This document shows, in pieces, positions 1 through 12,183 of a stretch of DNA of 64,000 nucleotides. Position 1 is the first letter of the stretch, and each line of letters begins with the position of its first letter. The position numbers and the translations under genes were made by a program. Source of the stretch: Sthenelais limicola (taxonomy: Eukaryota > Annelida > Polychaeta > Phyllodocida > Sigalionidae); NCBI GenBank assembly GCA_942159475.1, contig OW804096.1:104258194-104322193 (forward strand). The letters run 5' to 3'. Below the pieces are notes generated by a model. The model saw only the letters and a program-made list of their open reading frames with translations. It had not been told where the DNA came from and made no database searches.

Positions 1-416
1 TAAATAACTATATTCACTACTCGACATAACCACTTAAGTGGCTGTGCGACTTATCACGTCCCTGTCTCTAATACCGTGTACAATACTTCAGTTTCCATCG
101 AAGTTCCATCTTAGCCAATGGCCTGCTGTAATCGACATTTTTTTTCTAAAACCTTTTCAGTGTTGATGTGTCATCTGTTTCTATAGCGACATTCACAAGC
201 TCACGATGTGCGCTATTTTCTTTACTTGTTATTTACTTGGTTCAGTTTATTTCTGCCTAAATAATATTTTAGAGCAGTTACGAAACTGGCATCAATACAA
301 TGCATCACCCTGGTTCGGAGTTTAAATCCAACAAAATGAATGGTTCATAACTCATTAGATCTGTGGTCGTGATCGAAAATCTCGATTTTACATAGCAAGT
401 TATTTAGAAGGTAAAA

Positions 417-620
417 TCAAGATTTATTACATCTCGTTTTTAAATGCCTTTGCATGTTTTCTTTTTGGGAAAACCTGTAGCCGCAGATTGGGCATGGGTA
501 TGGTTTGTCACCGGAATGAGTGCGTAAGTGTCTGATTAGATGACCCTTGGAACCAAATATCCGTCCACACACATGGCAGGAATCTCTTACCGTGGTACAG
601 AGAGCAGTGGGTCCGGTCAT
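417..620 (-). CDS. Alternative terminal exon Z22, C2H2 plus C2HC finger
   Basis: This is the last exon visible; others may lie outside the window. The acceptor GGCTGCTTTTCAG precedes 620; the phase-0 exon encodes 67 residues. Finger 1 at about 15-35, finger 2 at about 43-64 ending H-x4-C, linker SGDKP. Helix residues read S,G,H,R and Q,E,N,R. The codons just before the stop (Asn-Lys) contain AATAAA (423-428, minus sense); another AATAAA lies downstream at 246-251. Confidence 0.85.
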   Translation of the reverse strand: MTGPTALCTTVRDSCHVCGRIFGSKGHLIRHLRTHSGDKPYPCPICGYRFSQKENMQRHLKTRCNKS

Positions 621-2240
621 CTGAAAAGCAGCCAGATATTGAGAGTTAGTTTTCAAAATGCTACTATTTCGAAACCGAATAATTATAATACGCCTGAAGA
701 TTAGCTGTCACGCTGAGTAAATATGTATACCTTTCTGACTATCTACTGGTAACGACTATAGTTGTGTTCTTACACGTACTATACAATTAACAGGTAACAT
801 ATTCGTCCCATAGCCCCCAAGCTATGAGACGAGGGCGGCTAAGCAGGCTAACAGAAAATGAAACCTATGGCATCTACATTTTATGGGTCTATTTCCATTT
901 CTCCTATCCCATGACAAGCAACAGTGCAAGGTAAGGAGATAATCTAAACGGCTGTCCGAATTCGTCAACCAAATTTGTAAATTTTAAGAGACTAAACGCG
1001 ATTAATAACCTCCATGTCGGGCATGCATGTTGGTGCACTGTTTGGTGCAGATTTTTCGGGCATGCATGCTGGTGCACTGTTTGCGCATAATCTGCACCAA
1101 ACAGTGTACCACCAGCCCCTCAATGTTGATCATTAATCTTTTATCAAGTGGTATGGGTGGGGGCTTGGATTTCATCGTGTCAGCATTGGAGGTGTAGTTT
1201 ATAAGTTTAATCAAGTTTATTGCTCCCAGGGCAGTAGCAAGGTGTTACAATCAAGATCAAACACAATTCCACGTGTTTGCTTATATCATAAGCTTTTAAG
1301 TACTTAACATATTACAATCATGACAGTGACTGAGTAAGTCACATTCCCAGGGCAACCCCTCTGTTTAGCTGGTACTGTGGGGCGTAGAGCAGTAGCGAAA
1401 ACATGAAATAAGCCTAGACGTGGAGGTATATTCTCGAGGAATGTCATAAACGAAGCAAAGACACTTCTATCAGCTGGTAGAGTACATGTATAGTATTCAT
1501 CTTTTATTTCAGCAAAGTAGAGAAATTTACAAGGCAAGAACCCTTTTTCGTTCACCATAACATTAGTAACAATTGCAGAAAAACATGATGACGAGACAAA
1601 AACAAAATTCACATATTAAAATAAATCAGGTAACCCTTATTTGCATCCTCGATTTCAAATGAGATCACAGAGCTAAACAAAAACAAAAAATAATCTCGGT
1701 TCTTTGACGCTAACCAGGAAAAAGTTTCCGTAAGTATCCGAAAAATGCTGCTCAAATCAGGTATATCAGACTCTGTAAAAAAAATAGTCACATGTTTTGC
1801 GATACTAGTAGCCAAGACAAATTAACTACTCCTTGCTAAACTTTGGGTTATAGTCTTTTAAGTAACAAGACTTAAAGGATGATATAAGGATAAAACCAAG
1901 AAATTGAAGCTTGTCAACCAATCACTTATTATCTACATGAACATAAGCTACTAAAGTCTACACGTGCAATGACGTTGGATGGTTGTGATGGTAAATCAAA
2001 TGGATTCAATGGAAACAAATACAAGACTTTTTCCAGTGAGCCAGTCAAGTAATCAATTTGGAGTACTCTGGCATGCATACGAAACGGGACTTGATTTTAA
2101 TTGCATGTTCTGATGGTATAGATGCAAAATGGCAGTGGTTTGGAGACATAAGTGTTCTTGTATTTCTTTTTCAATTGGGCGTAGAACAGTTTATAAAGGA
2201 AAGCCAGTGTTTTCAATTGGTTTTGCAGATTACCGTCGCA
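621..2240. other. Intronic stretch between Z21 and Z22, short repeats
   Basis: No coding region is supported here, apart from the Z22 acceptor tract at its left edge. At about 1018-1105 the phrase GGGCATGCATG..GGTGCACTGTTT occurs twice in direct orientation, followed by an inverted piece (CTGCACCAAACAGTGTACC). Confidence 0.5.
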
Positions 2241-2447
2241 TCACTTTCCCAAGCATTTATCCCCATTAAAATGGCGGAGCATGTTGCCCTTCTGGCTGAA
2301 TCTCATTCCACATCCCGGGCAGGCATGAGGTTTCTCGCCAGTATGGGTACGTACATGGATTTCCATAGAGGATTTCTTAGGGAATACCTTCCCACACATG
2401 GAACACGTCCAATTAGACCGTCCCGAAAAACGTACCGTCCCACCTAC
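2241..2447 (-). CDS. Alternative terminal exon Z21, C2H2 plus C2HC finger
   Basis: The acceptor CTACTTTGCAG precedes 2447; the phase-0 exon encodes 68 residues. A second AG three bases in-frame downstream could trim one codon. Finger 1 at about 15-35, finger 2 at about 43-65 ending H-x5-C, linker TGEKP. Helix residues read K,S,S,I and Q,G,N,R. An ATTAAA lies at 2096-2101. Confidence 0.85.
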   Translation of the reverse strand, partial: VGGTVRFSGRSNWTCSMCGKVFPKKSSMEIHVRTHTGEKPHACPGCGMRFSQKGNMLRHFNGDKCLGK

Positions 2448-3816
2448 CTGCAAAGTAGGTAAACACATTATCAGGGGATATCCCACTGTTCATTACCCCA
2501 AAAGTGTGAATAAACTTAATATGATATATTCATCCTACAGATTGACAACCCTCTTGATGTCCGAATGTTTAACAACATCGTGCATGTACACCACAACAAT
2601 ATAAGTTAAGACCCTGTAAGAAAACGTGATCTGGGAGGAATTGTCGATAAATGACATATATAGCTCTCAAGAATGAGGTAGTCTTTTTAGTCCATTTAAT
2701 TGTGAGTAATGTTATTTGATATGATTTCTATGAGCAGCCTTGTAGGTCAAAGCATGGAGTCAAATACCCAAATGGTGTCAACAAATTTAGGGTCCTCAAA
2801 GGGAGTAAATTGTCATCTACACAATCGTACTTAGGGATTAGATTACATACTACACTTTGCTTAGCAAAATGCGATTATAGGCTCTGCACAATATCAGTAA
2901 AGCAAAACGTGCGCAAGCATTTTCGATACACTTTAATTAACAAGTATTACTCAATTACAAAACGTGTGATGGCTACCACAGATAATCACTGTAAACCTAT
3001 TCTAAATACAGGGATTGTTTCGACTGGCTCTACATAATATGAATAATAATCTTCAGAGCAATCCATTATGGTAAGCATGCAACCGAGAGGCACAAAGACA
3101 TCAACTTCGAGCTCCTCAGCAGCAATTCCTCAAATCAAACACCAAAAGGATGATCAATGTATTTACTAAAAAAAAAAGCTGAATGAAATCGCATTCAAGA
3201 AATTCCTTTGAGCACTATCTGTGTTGCCTGTTCTGTATGACGACAGAATCCACGTTCATAAACAAACAATAACTATTTCTTTTGTAAAGAACATGTGTAT
3301 TATGCAAGCAGTACATCTTACAAACATTGAACTTATGTACACGCTGAGTTCTCAATTTTCAAATTGCACATAGTGCCCTTCCTAGATTTCATGAGCAGAT
3401 TAACATTTGCTGATAATAACGGAATGCCATCAACATACTCGATGTACATGGAGATCATAGGTTCATTGTATACTTACAATTCATTCAGAATCCTTTTTTT
3501 TATGAATATAAAGATTTCCCCAAACATTGGCATAAGATATTTATGTACAATATAATACACACATTAACAACATGTGTGATGCGAAGGGACGAATGATTTC
3601 AGAAGACAACTCCGGAACTACTTAAATAAATTAAGGGACAGACACAAAGTTTCAATTCCATGTCTTTTATGATTCAGATGAACAATACATCAGATTAATA
3701 CGTGTTAACATATAGGAATGGTGAAACCATAAAAACTATAGAACTAACAACGAATCAATGTTTTCTCAATCAGCTACATAACGATCACAACCTATAATTC
3801 TAAGCAACACCAACAC
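2448..3816. other. Intronic stretch between Z20 and Z21
   Basis: AT-rich sequence with the Z21 acceptor at its left end. No repeat, finger remnant or RNA gene is visible. Confidence 0.5.
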
Positions 3817-4080
3817 TTAGAAGATGGAATCAAGAGTGGTATACTGGGCTTGCACAGGACCGGTGCATTTTGCTTCGTGTCTCTTGAGGTTATCCTTACG
3901 ATTAAACTTGCCGCCACATTTTTCACAGTTATAAGGCTTTACACCGGAATGTGTTGATTGGTGCCGCTCAAGGGAGAAATACTTGGAAAACGTGATTCCG
4001 CAAACTTTACATGAATATCTCGTTTTACCATCCTCTGCACCACCTTTGCCGGGAGATTCTGATGGGGTTCCTTTGGCCTC
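3817..4080 (-). CDS. Alternative terminal exon Z20, C2H2 plus C2HC finger
   Basis: The acceptor TATTTTGACAG precedes 4080; there is no start codon upstream in the exon. The phase-0 exon encodes 87 residues. Finger 1 is at about 24-44, finger 2 at about 52-72 ending H-x3-C, with linker SGVKP. Helix residues read K,F,S,R and R,D,N,R. A lead of Gly/Lys/Glu and a 15-residue tail flank the fingers. I found no AATAAA in the next few hundred bases. Confidence 0.85.
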   Translation of the reverse strand, partial: EAKGTPSESPGKGGAEDGKTRYSCKVCGITFSKYFSLERHQSTHSGVKPYNCEKCGGKFNRKDNLKRHEAKCTGPVQAQYTTLDSIF

Positions 4081-4824
4081 CTGTCAAAATATATATATAT
4101 CCAAAATATTAATCATTTGGAATATGGGTTCAGCCAATGAATTCGAGGCAGAGAAGGCAGAAGAAGAACGAACTGTAATATAACGACTGACTAGTGAAGC
4201 ATGTGCACAATATTACAATAGAGGTGGGGAGGGGACTTTCAGGACCTTAGATATAAGAATGCCCGAAGCGAAAGGGTATATTGTAGAAAGAAGTCGGGGA
4301 TATAGGTTCTCTATGAAATAATATTCTAAGCTCATCACCGAAATTAGAAATAAAAGCGTACCTTCATCCTAAACACAGGCACACCAACGAGATCTCCAGG
4401 TATCTAGGAGAACTGCGATTTACAGACGCCCATTTCAAATGTTAGAAATAATAGTTCGTATTTTGACACAAAACAAATGACAAAATATGTATGATGAGAA
4501 ACAATTTTTATTCAAATGCATAGGTTTTCTCCGTAAAGATAAGTGGTGAACTAAACGGTAAATCTAAGAAGTCTAATAAACTGAATGCAATGGGAAAATC
4601 ATGAAGAAATCTTTTAAAAAAAAGGAAACGATAGTTAACTGTCGGCATATCATGGAATTGGATATGTTCATAAGAACTGTGATTGACAGCAGAACTCACG
4701 ACGGTCGATTGTATTCGTCATACGAAACAAATGGGGAGTTTCTGTCCAATCAAGTTGAGAGGGCCTCGGTGATGCGTGACACAGAATATATTTATACTGA
4801 GGTTTGTTACAAATTGACAATAGC
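4081..4824. other. Intronic stretch between Z19 and Z20
   Basis: AT-rich; contains the Z20 acceptor with an AT dinucleotide run (about 4089-4100) and the AATAAA for Z19. Nothing else is seen. Confidence 0.5.
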
Positions 4825-5127
4825 TCAATAGCGGAGTGACATATATGCTATATCGGATTTTGATGGGGTGGACTCTCTGCTTTGCTGTTTTACACGACAT
4901 TTTGTATGATGTGATTGCATATTGCCCTTGAGATTGAATCTGCGATCACAGGAAGGACAGGAAAAAGGCTTCTCGCCGGTGTGCACTCTAATATGTCTCT
5001 CAAGGTTGGTTTTGTCGCAGAATTGCTTCCCACAAAACGTGCATGTGGGTTTGGTCCCTTGAACGCTCCCAGATCGCCAGTTACATGTTGTCTTTCGTGG
5101 CCGAGAGAGCTGCTCCAAGTACACAGC
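4825..5127 (-). CDS. Alternative terminal exon Z19, C2H2 plus C2HC finger
   Basis: The acceptor ACCATTGCAG precedes 5127; the phase-0 exon encodes 100 residues. Finger 1 at about 29-49, finger 2 at about 57-77 ending H-x3-C, linker TGEKP. Helix residues read D,T,N,R and L,G,N,S. A Ser/Lys-rich tail of about 23 residues follows. An AATAAA lies at 4507-4512, about 315 bases downstream. Confidence 0.86.
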   Translation of the reverse strand, partial: AVYLEQLSRPRKTTCNWRSGSVQGTKPTCTFCGKQFCDKTNLERHIRVHTGEKPFSCPSCDRRFNLKGNMQSHHTKCRVKQQSRESTPSKSDIAYMSLRY

Positions 5128-5588
5128 CTGCAATGGTATAAGACATGGATGGAATAAGACGCAGGTGGTGTTCGATGGTAGGCGTTTCATTCAATCTCAT
5201 GTATACATGATGGACAAGACGGGCCCTATGTGGGCTAGTCACATGTGTCGCCATTAACCAATAAATTAAACAAGGCTTCCTTTATGCTGCAATAATAAGG
5301 GTTAATGGCTAGTAACGTAAGTGATGGAACTTTCTTTTAGATCTAGGTAGATGATCCGTGATGATTTTTAAATAATGGCTTCAGCAACCTTTTTATAATA
5401 GCTGAACACAGACCACACAAAACACTCAAGGATGAGCAACAGTATTCATAAACACTCTAGTTGTAATATGAAATCCAACTCATCAAGTCATTGTCATATC
5501 ATCCCAAGTTCAAATCATAAAAAATAATGCAGACTTTTAAAAACGCTCCGTTGAGGGACTTTGATTAGGATATCCATGTGACGAGCGG

Positions 5589-5816
5589 TCATTTGCATTT
5601 CTTCATATGAGCGAGCATGTTACCCTTCCTATTGAATCTTCTATGGCAATTAGGACAGGAAAAGGGTTGCTCGCCGGTGTGAGTGATAGAATGCCTGGAT
5701 AAATTTGCTCGGTCACCGAAAGTCCTTCCACACACGAAACATGGATGCTTTTTAGCATTTCTGATCCCTTGAATCTTGTCTCGAGCGGAATCCGAATATA
5801 GCCATTGGCTCAATGT
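5589..5816 (-). CDS. Alternative terminal exon Z18, C2H2 plus C2HC finger
   Basis: The acceptor CTGCTGTTTCAG precedes 5816; the phase-0 exon encodes 75 residues. Finger 1 is at about 26-46, finger 2 at about 54-74 ending H-x3-C. The linker is TGEQP. Helix residues read D,A,N,R and R,G,N,A. Similar to Z19 throughout. It is separated from the rest of the array by a transposon-filled gap of about 14 kb, yet keeps the standard acceptor and phase. Confidence 0.86.
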   Translation of the reverse strand, partial: TLSQWLYSDSARDKIQGIRNAKKHPCFVCGRTFGDRANLSRHSITHTGEQPFSCPNCHRRFNRKGNMLAHMKKCK

Positions 5817-6164
5817 CTGAAACAGCAGAATATCAACGGTTACTTGGGATTTCCTTCTGAGTAGGACTAGCACACATTTCGTTCATGCTGTTCAAATCAT
5901 CAGAATAATATCGTGCGATACCAGCCACCGTCACATGCCCAGGATCCATTAATGACATCAGGGGGATGCCCATTAGCTGAACCCTCAAACTATAAATGAT
6001 CTTTGCAACACTGAATCAGGTTAATAACGTTATGTAGTAATATATACCTTTCCCGGTCGTGTATGGCCATCAACAGACTGAACATAAATAAGTTTATGGG
6101 AATTGTATAGTGAATATAAGCCTCATGAACGGAGGATAATGTATGAAATAATGTATGCTTTAGG

Positions 6165-6330
6165 AGGAAGAGGATGCTAAGGAGAGGGGGAGAGGAAGGA
6201 GCGGGTAGGGCCTATAGGAGAGAGAGGGACGGATTGATTACTTGGAAGGAGGAGGAGGAGGTGGGGGGGGGGGGGGAAGGGAAGGAAGAGGGGGCGGGCC
6301 CAGTAGAGAGAGGGAGAGATGGAGGAGCGA
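6165..6330. repeat. Purine-rich low-complexity block with G run
   Basis: The plus strand is almost entirely A and G, with GGA/GAG repeats and a run of G around 6262-6277. Confidence 0.8.
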
Positions 6331-6412
6331 AGAGGACAACATATAAACTATAATAAAGGGAGAAGGGGAGCTCTCTGAACCTCTCGGCATAACGAACTCA
6401 GACGAGGAGGAG

Positions 6413-6680
6413 GAGGCTATTTCTTCGAAATTTAGGTTAACTTCTGTTCTAATTGCCGTAGCAAAATGATTCTCAACTATATCATTCTTAGTGAGAGGAA
6501 TCTCAATGGATCTGAGATAGTGTTATTTATAGTCTCATCCAGCATGACTCATTACTGGTCACCCGACCACAGGGAAATGGAGGATCGGGGGGCTATTTCC
6601 TTCGAATTTATGCAAACTTCCGTTTTAATTGCAATGTGGAATTTATCATTCTTAGTGAGTGGAATTTCAATGTAAGAGAG
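6413..6680 (+). repeat. Imperfect direct duplication of about 95 bases
   Basis: 6413-6509 and 6589-6680 share GGCTATTTC, TTCGAA, AACTTC and ATCATTCTTAGTGAG in the same order. A local duplication within a repeat is likely. Confidence 0.7.
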
Positions 6681-6799
6681 GGTATGTATATTCACACCCT
6701 GCAAACTGACACTCTCTAATGAATTATTAGTGGTTAGCCGACCAAGTGAAGCGCAACGGAGGTGGACAACTTTCCTCAAACGTGTATATATATAGAGAG

Positions 6800-6936
6800 A
6801 GAATGGGACGAGCCGGCAATAATCGAAAATTTATAGGACGAGATTCGTCCACATAAGCACGATGCCGTAGGCAGAGTGCTTATGTGGACGAATTAAGTCC
6901 TATAAATTTTCGATTATTGCTGGCGAGTTCCATTCT
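6800..6936. repeat. Inverted repeat with 61-base arms
   Basis: The left arm 6800-6860 is nearly the reverse complement of 6876-6936, with a 15-base loop. The right arm continues into a dispersed repeat present again at 9156-9581, so the palindrome is the edge of a foldback or MITE-like element. Confidence 0.8.
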
Positions 6937-7273
6937 ATATTTATTATATGTGCATAAAATTTGATCATATATCATCAGATATCACTGAAAAAATACTAAA
7001 GAAGTCTCAGAGAGCCCCGCTGCCAGCCCCACTGACACTGACAGCCCCGTCTGTATATAGATGAATTAAAACGTCCGTATCATGGCCATTCCTTGAGCTA
7101 TATTAATACAATTTATATCATTCAAAAGAGAATTTATTGCTCTATTTAATCATGTAGGTTGTATTATGTATTTCTATAATCATAGTACCAGAATCACGGA
7201 TGGATTACCGATCACGGGCATTTGTTTACATGCTCCGCAGAGAGCCAAAGCTCCGCGAAGCATAACAACAGAG
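6876..7273 (+). repeat. Dispersed repeat, copy A
   Basis: This block matches 9156-9581 with substitutions and small indels: both carry the CTTATGTGGA start, AAATTTTCGATTATTGCTGG, CAGAGAGCCCCGCTG, and an end near GAGAGCCAAAGCTCC. Confidence 0.75.
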
Positions 7274-8439
7274 CTATTTTTAGACAACTACATTTCATAT
7301 AGGACACGTCCTATATGAATATTTTTATAGCACCCCACTTATAGCACGTCTCATATAGAATGCGCGTATAATAAATCAATGAATAGCCAAATCCTACACA
7401 TAGATTTCACTGACGTCACGGAGCTTTACGGCCATCGCCATGTCTGGGGTCTCGTTAGATGGCTATGTATGCTGCGATACTTGAAAATACTGTTTTCTGG
7501 CTGTTTTAACCTTTACCAGTTTTAATCTGCCTGAACAATACCTTCCTCATAGGTTAGATAATCTGCCTTTAGTGTAGTATTACCCAAGTATATACTCTTG
7601 TGAGGTTTATCAACTTTGTTTTGATAACCGCGCCGTAGACGGCAATGGTAGCGCTGACCCGGGACATGGCGGCCAGTAGGATTCCCCAGCCGCCTGGGTG
7701 ACGTCATGTGAAATCGACTTGGTATTTGAATGATTCCCATACTGATCCATGCTGACAGGACGTCACACCGGTACAGATCTTCATATTGTGTAATTTGTTA
7801 TCATAATCGGAGATTTAAAAAAGAAAGTTTATCAAAAATATATATTACATAACCATCACAGCCTTCATCGTATCATATAACTATTCTAGGATAGAGATAT
7901 ACAAGGAGCAAATAAGGATATGGGCATCATCATTAAATTGTGTTCTATTGCAGTGCGCGTTGGTGAGGTTTTTTGTGTAATCCAAGTCTTCCCCATCAAG
8001 GAAGGTATCTCAGATTCTCGTTTAATTATATGCGGTAATGGAATTCATTTGTCCCTCTTCGGTCAGAACATATTTTTAAATCAAATCATTAAATCAAAAT
8101 CTAGACAGCGATTAGATGGGTTGCTGGAAGGAAAGCGAAGAATGAAAATCCCTGGAGAAAGCCAGCTTGGGGCGAAACGCGTAGGGAGACCTACTTATAT
8201 TCCTCAAGAGAATAAACAACTGTAAGGACTTACTTTCATGTTGAAACTTTCGACTATTGAACTGACGATTACTTTTGCGATTATGAGGGGAAACTATACT
8301 GAATAGAAATTTGGTCCTATTTGGAATACTTGTCATTTATGTTCTCTTAATAGGTAAGATATAACCCTTGAGAGTACAAGGAAAGGTTTAACACATTTCA
8401 ATACTAACTCCTATGGAGTTAGTATGAAAAGCACATATT

Positions 8440-8670
8440 GGACAGAGACACTTCCTATTGAAGCTTCCCTTAAATACGGCGTCATGATCCTACTAATATC
8501 GACCCAGTACAGTGTCTTTGTAATGTTTCTAGAGGCAAGTCGTCATATGGGATTGGTTGGGAATATTAAATGAAACATTTACTTCGCAATTGGTAACCAA
8601 GTATATGGCGCCAGCTGACAGAGACACTTCCTATTAAAGCTTCCCTTAGATACAGAATCATGATACATCC
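8440..8670 (+). repeat. Direct repeat pair of about 50 bases
   Basis: GACAGAGACACTTCCTATT and AAGCTTCCCTTA followed by ATCATGAT-like text occur at about 8441-8490 and 8617-8665. Confidence 0.7.
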
Positions 8671-9155
8671 ATGAATATATACATATGAGCAATTCCACCA
8701 AAAGTGCACCATTTGGGTTGAAAAACAACAGCTCCTCCAGATGCTAAGATATTTATCTGAGATTGTTTTTGTTGGTAGTTTCGGACCCAGTGGAGAAAAA
8801 TCGCCTAGGGGGAAGTATGGTAAGTTTTTTAAATCATGAGGCCAAGAAAATGCTTATTTTCCTGCCAGAATTGCCAGAACCACACATAAAGAACGAAGAT
8901 TTTCCTAATCATAGGAATCATCTGTTTAAAAAATGCAGCCAGTATTTTTTGGGAAAAACTCATACATATTCTAGATATAATGGGTTTTATGTGCATAATT
9001 GGCCAGAGGATCAATGGTTACTCTGAAATAATATGTTGGAATGGTTATAAAATCATTATTTTCAACTTTCCAATTGATTTTTTGATGGTAAAGTTGATTA
9101 TTTTGAAGCCCCCTGTCGCCGTAACGGGGGTCTAAATTATTTTTATTACGGCATC

Positions 9156-9581
9156 GTGCTTATGTGGATGAATCAAGTCCAATAAATTTTCGATTATTGC
9201 TGGCGAGTTCCATTCTATATTTATTATATATGCATAAAATTTGACTATATGTTATCAGATATCACAGAAAAAATATTAAAGAAGTCTCAGAGAGCCCCGC
9301 TGACAGCCCCAGTGACAGCCCCGTTAGTAGGCCTGAACAGAGCCTACTGTGTGCTACTGAAATTGTTGAATTAAAACGTTCATATCGCGGCCATTTCTTG
9401 AGCCTACATTATTAAAACTTATATCATTCAATAGAGAATTTAATGCTCTATTTAATGATGGGGTTTTTATTATGTATGTCTATAATAATAGTACCAGAAT
9501 CACGGGTGGATTACCGATCGCGGGGATCTGTTTACATGCTTCGCGCAGAGAGCCAAAGCTCCACGAAGCATATCAACAGAG
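9156..9581 (+). repeat. Dispersed repeat, copy B
   Basis: Diverged second copy of 6876-7273 in the same orientation, lacking the inverted left arm. The two copies may flank a larger composite element (about 6.8-9.6 kb), but no transposase was seen between them. Confidence 0.75.
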
Positions 9582-9932
9582 AATGCAAGTTGGGGTATTC
9601 AAAATTGACGGAAAAGTTTCTGAGATAAAAATATGGCTTCACTAAATGCTTTCAACTGAAGGATCATGCATATAGACATATGATTACATATATTCAAAAT
9701 GAATGTTAGCTTCACAACTTAATACACCGTTTCGGCGAGCATGCACTGTGCGCTTCACTTGACCGGGAGAAGCAAACGTTAGGATAACAAGTAATAATCT
9801 TCTTATGAAAGATAGTTCTGGGATCGCAATCGCAATCATAGGTAATATTTCAATTTTTATTGTGTATAGTATTCTCAAATAATGTGGATATAAATTATTA
9901 AAGTGTTAAATATTATTCGAAGTTGAATTATA

Positions 9933-10128
9933 TAGGGTAAATTATTCGTTTAGTTGGTTCATTTGATTAAATTTACATAGGATAATTAGGGTAAATTATT
10001 CAGGATAAGTAGGGTAAAGTATACATTTAGTTGGTTCATTTGATTAAATTTACACAGGATAAGTAGGGTAAAGTATTCGTAAGTAAGGTAAAGTATTCAT
10101 TTAGTTGGTTCATTTGATTAAATTTACA
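9933..10128 (+). repeat. Short tandem satellite
   Basis: Three copies of TTTAGTTGGTTCATTTGATTAAATTTACA alternate with AGGATAAGTAGGGTAAAGTATTC-type units of varying length. Confidence 0.85.
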
Positions 10129-10410
10129 GCTTAGGCCTATGTCAATCAAACCTTGCAATAATTACACAATATCACAGATTCATGTATAGTCAAATCAACA
10201 TGACATCATTCAACGTGGCTCATAAGAGTTTATATTGAGTGATACTAGGCTATATATTAGCAGATTTCTCACGATTCCAACCATATTTGTTCGTTTATTA
10301 ACATGTTGATGTTCCTGTCAGAATTATGTAGTTGACTTGAAGCACGCACACAGACAAGCCTGTTGCTGTCAGTTCGACCAGCTTAAGAATGTGTAATAAT
10401 TATATGTACA

Positions 10411-10983
10411 GACGTTCTTGAGGCAAACAGAACTGACATAGGCTTGGAAATCGAATGAAATGAAGCATATCAAATTAAATCTAACCAACCTTTTTATTAG
10501 TATATCTTTTTACGAATTCACTGCCGATCGCACATGCTTCGAACCAGGTGCGGCCGCCATGTTTCCGATGGGCGCTGACACAATAATATCCATATAATCT
10601 GTGTAAATGGGCCATGTCAACTTCAGAAACTATCCCAAACTATAGTTTATGAACATATTAAAGTGTGGCGATATTACTTTTGGTGGAAATATCACGATTT
10701 CACCACCTCCGAGATGGGAAGCCATGCTTTCTGCCGCCATTTTGTTTTTTACTTGGCTGATGCGCATGCGCGTCACTACCTACGGTAAGGCGGTTGTGTT
10801 GGCGGGCCTTGCTGCTCATGCGATGAACCTTATGTCCACCGTAGCTCAGATCATTAGAGCCCCTATGCTCGTGGACACTACTGAAGCTGTAATTATTAAC
10901 CAGCGACTGAATATAAATGCCTGAACGTTTAATCTAACCTTGTTTTCAACCTCATATGCAATGATTATTGTGTAAAGTCATTC
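10411..10983 (+). repeat. Long direct repeat, copy 1
   Basis: This block matches 11079-11489: both share CTGACATAGGCTTGGAAATC, CTACCTACG.TAAGGCGG, TATGTCCACCGTAGCTCAGA and the ending up to GTGTAAAGTCATT. Copy 1 carries extra sequence in the middle. Confidence 0.85.
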
Positions 10984-11078
10984 GAAGCGTTCAGAAAGCA
11001 GTTTAATTTTCTTGGCTGGTAGGTACCGTATCAACTACCATGGCCGCCATGTTTTCGCTAAGCCTGGGCAGACGTGGA

Positions 11079-11489
11079 GACGTTCTCGAGGCAAATACGA
11101 CTGACATAGGCTTGGAAATCGAACGAAACAAAGCATATCGAAAGAAATCTGACCAACCTCTTTATTTGTATAATCAAACCAGTATATCTTTCACGATTCC
11201 ACAGATCGCACACGCTTCGAGCGGGCCCTGGCCATTTTGACTTTGGCGCATGCGCGTGACTACCTACGATAAGGCGGTTGTGTTGGCCGGCCTTATCGCT
11301 GTACACACCGTGGCTGGCCTTTAACTGCCCGGACACTTATGTCCACCGTAGCTCAGATCAATAGAGCCCCTATGCTCTTGGACACTACCGAAGCTGTAAT
11401 GATTAACCAGCGACTGAATATAAATGCCTGAACGTTTAATCTAACCTTGTTTTCAACCTCATATGCAAGGATTATTGTGTAAAGTCATT
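11079..11489 (+). repeat. Long direct repeat, copy 2
   Basis: Second copy of the 10411-10983 unit, starting about 95 bases after it. High similarity indicates a fairly recent tandem duplication of an unidentified repeat. Confidence 0.85.
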
Positions 11490-11775
11490 GATTTGTTCTA
11501 AAAAACGATTCAAATGTTGACACAAGTGGGAGCCAGCAACGGCAATGGCGAGGGAAGATGGTTCGGGAATATACAGACATCACCACGGAGAATCCATTAA
11601 AAAACGCTTAAAATCGCATTATCGAAAGGAAATAATTATCTAAAACCCTAAGTATAACATGTATTAAAGCTATCCGATCAATGATTATTTTCAAAAGTCT
11701 TCAAAACTTTCATAATTCAGAGTTTATTTCAATGATCTGGCCGGCCAAGGCGAGTGGAATCGGTTTGCGCATGCG

Positions 11776-11925
11776 TGTTGGGATCTGGGTCGGATCTGGG
11801 TCAGGATAATCATGTGACCAGGTGTGGGCAGGGTAGGATCTGGGTCAGGGTAATCACGTGATCGGGGTAGGATCTGGGTCAATGCAGCACGTGAACTAGG
11901 TGTGGGCATGGTATCTGCATCAGGA
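11776..11925 (+). repeat. GGATCTGGGTCA minisatellite
   Basis: Several imperfect units combining GGATCTGGGTCA, AGGGTAATCACGTGA and AGGTGTGGGCA. Repeated CACGTGA-like text may give E-box-like sites by chance. Confidence 0.75.
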
Positions 11926-12149
11926 AAAGTGGGTCAAATTACGATTTGACCTCAATACCCCGGTAACTGGGTCAATGTCTCATTAGGGCGCTGTTGGCGT
12001 GTGCGCCGACCAGCATTTAGCGGAGACGGAAAAAAACAGGCTTGAGGCCCGGGGTCTGTACCAATAGTAATTAGAGCGAGGGGGCAAGTGTGGTTTAGAG
12101 GGGGATTGCCCAGTCCCTATAACTAGGGGTGAGTTATATGTTTCTAGAG

Positions 12150-12183
12150 AGGCAGAGGCAGAGGCAGAGACAGAGGCAGAGCT
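12150..12183 (+). repeat. GGCAGA hexanucleotide repeat
   Basis: Five to six GAGGCA/GAGACA units in tandem. Confidence 0.8.

Noticed and set aside
10649..10924. Plus-strand 91-codon ORF
   Set aside because: Lies within a direct repeat whose second copy at 11.1-11.5 kb does not preserve the frame.
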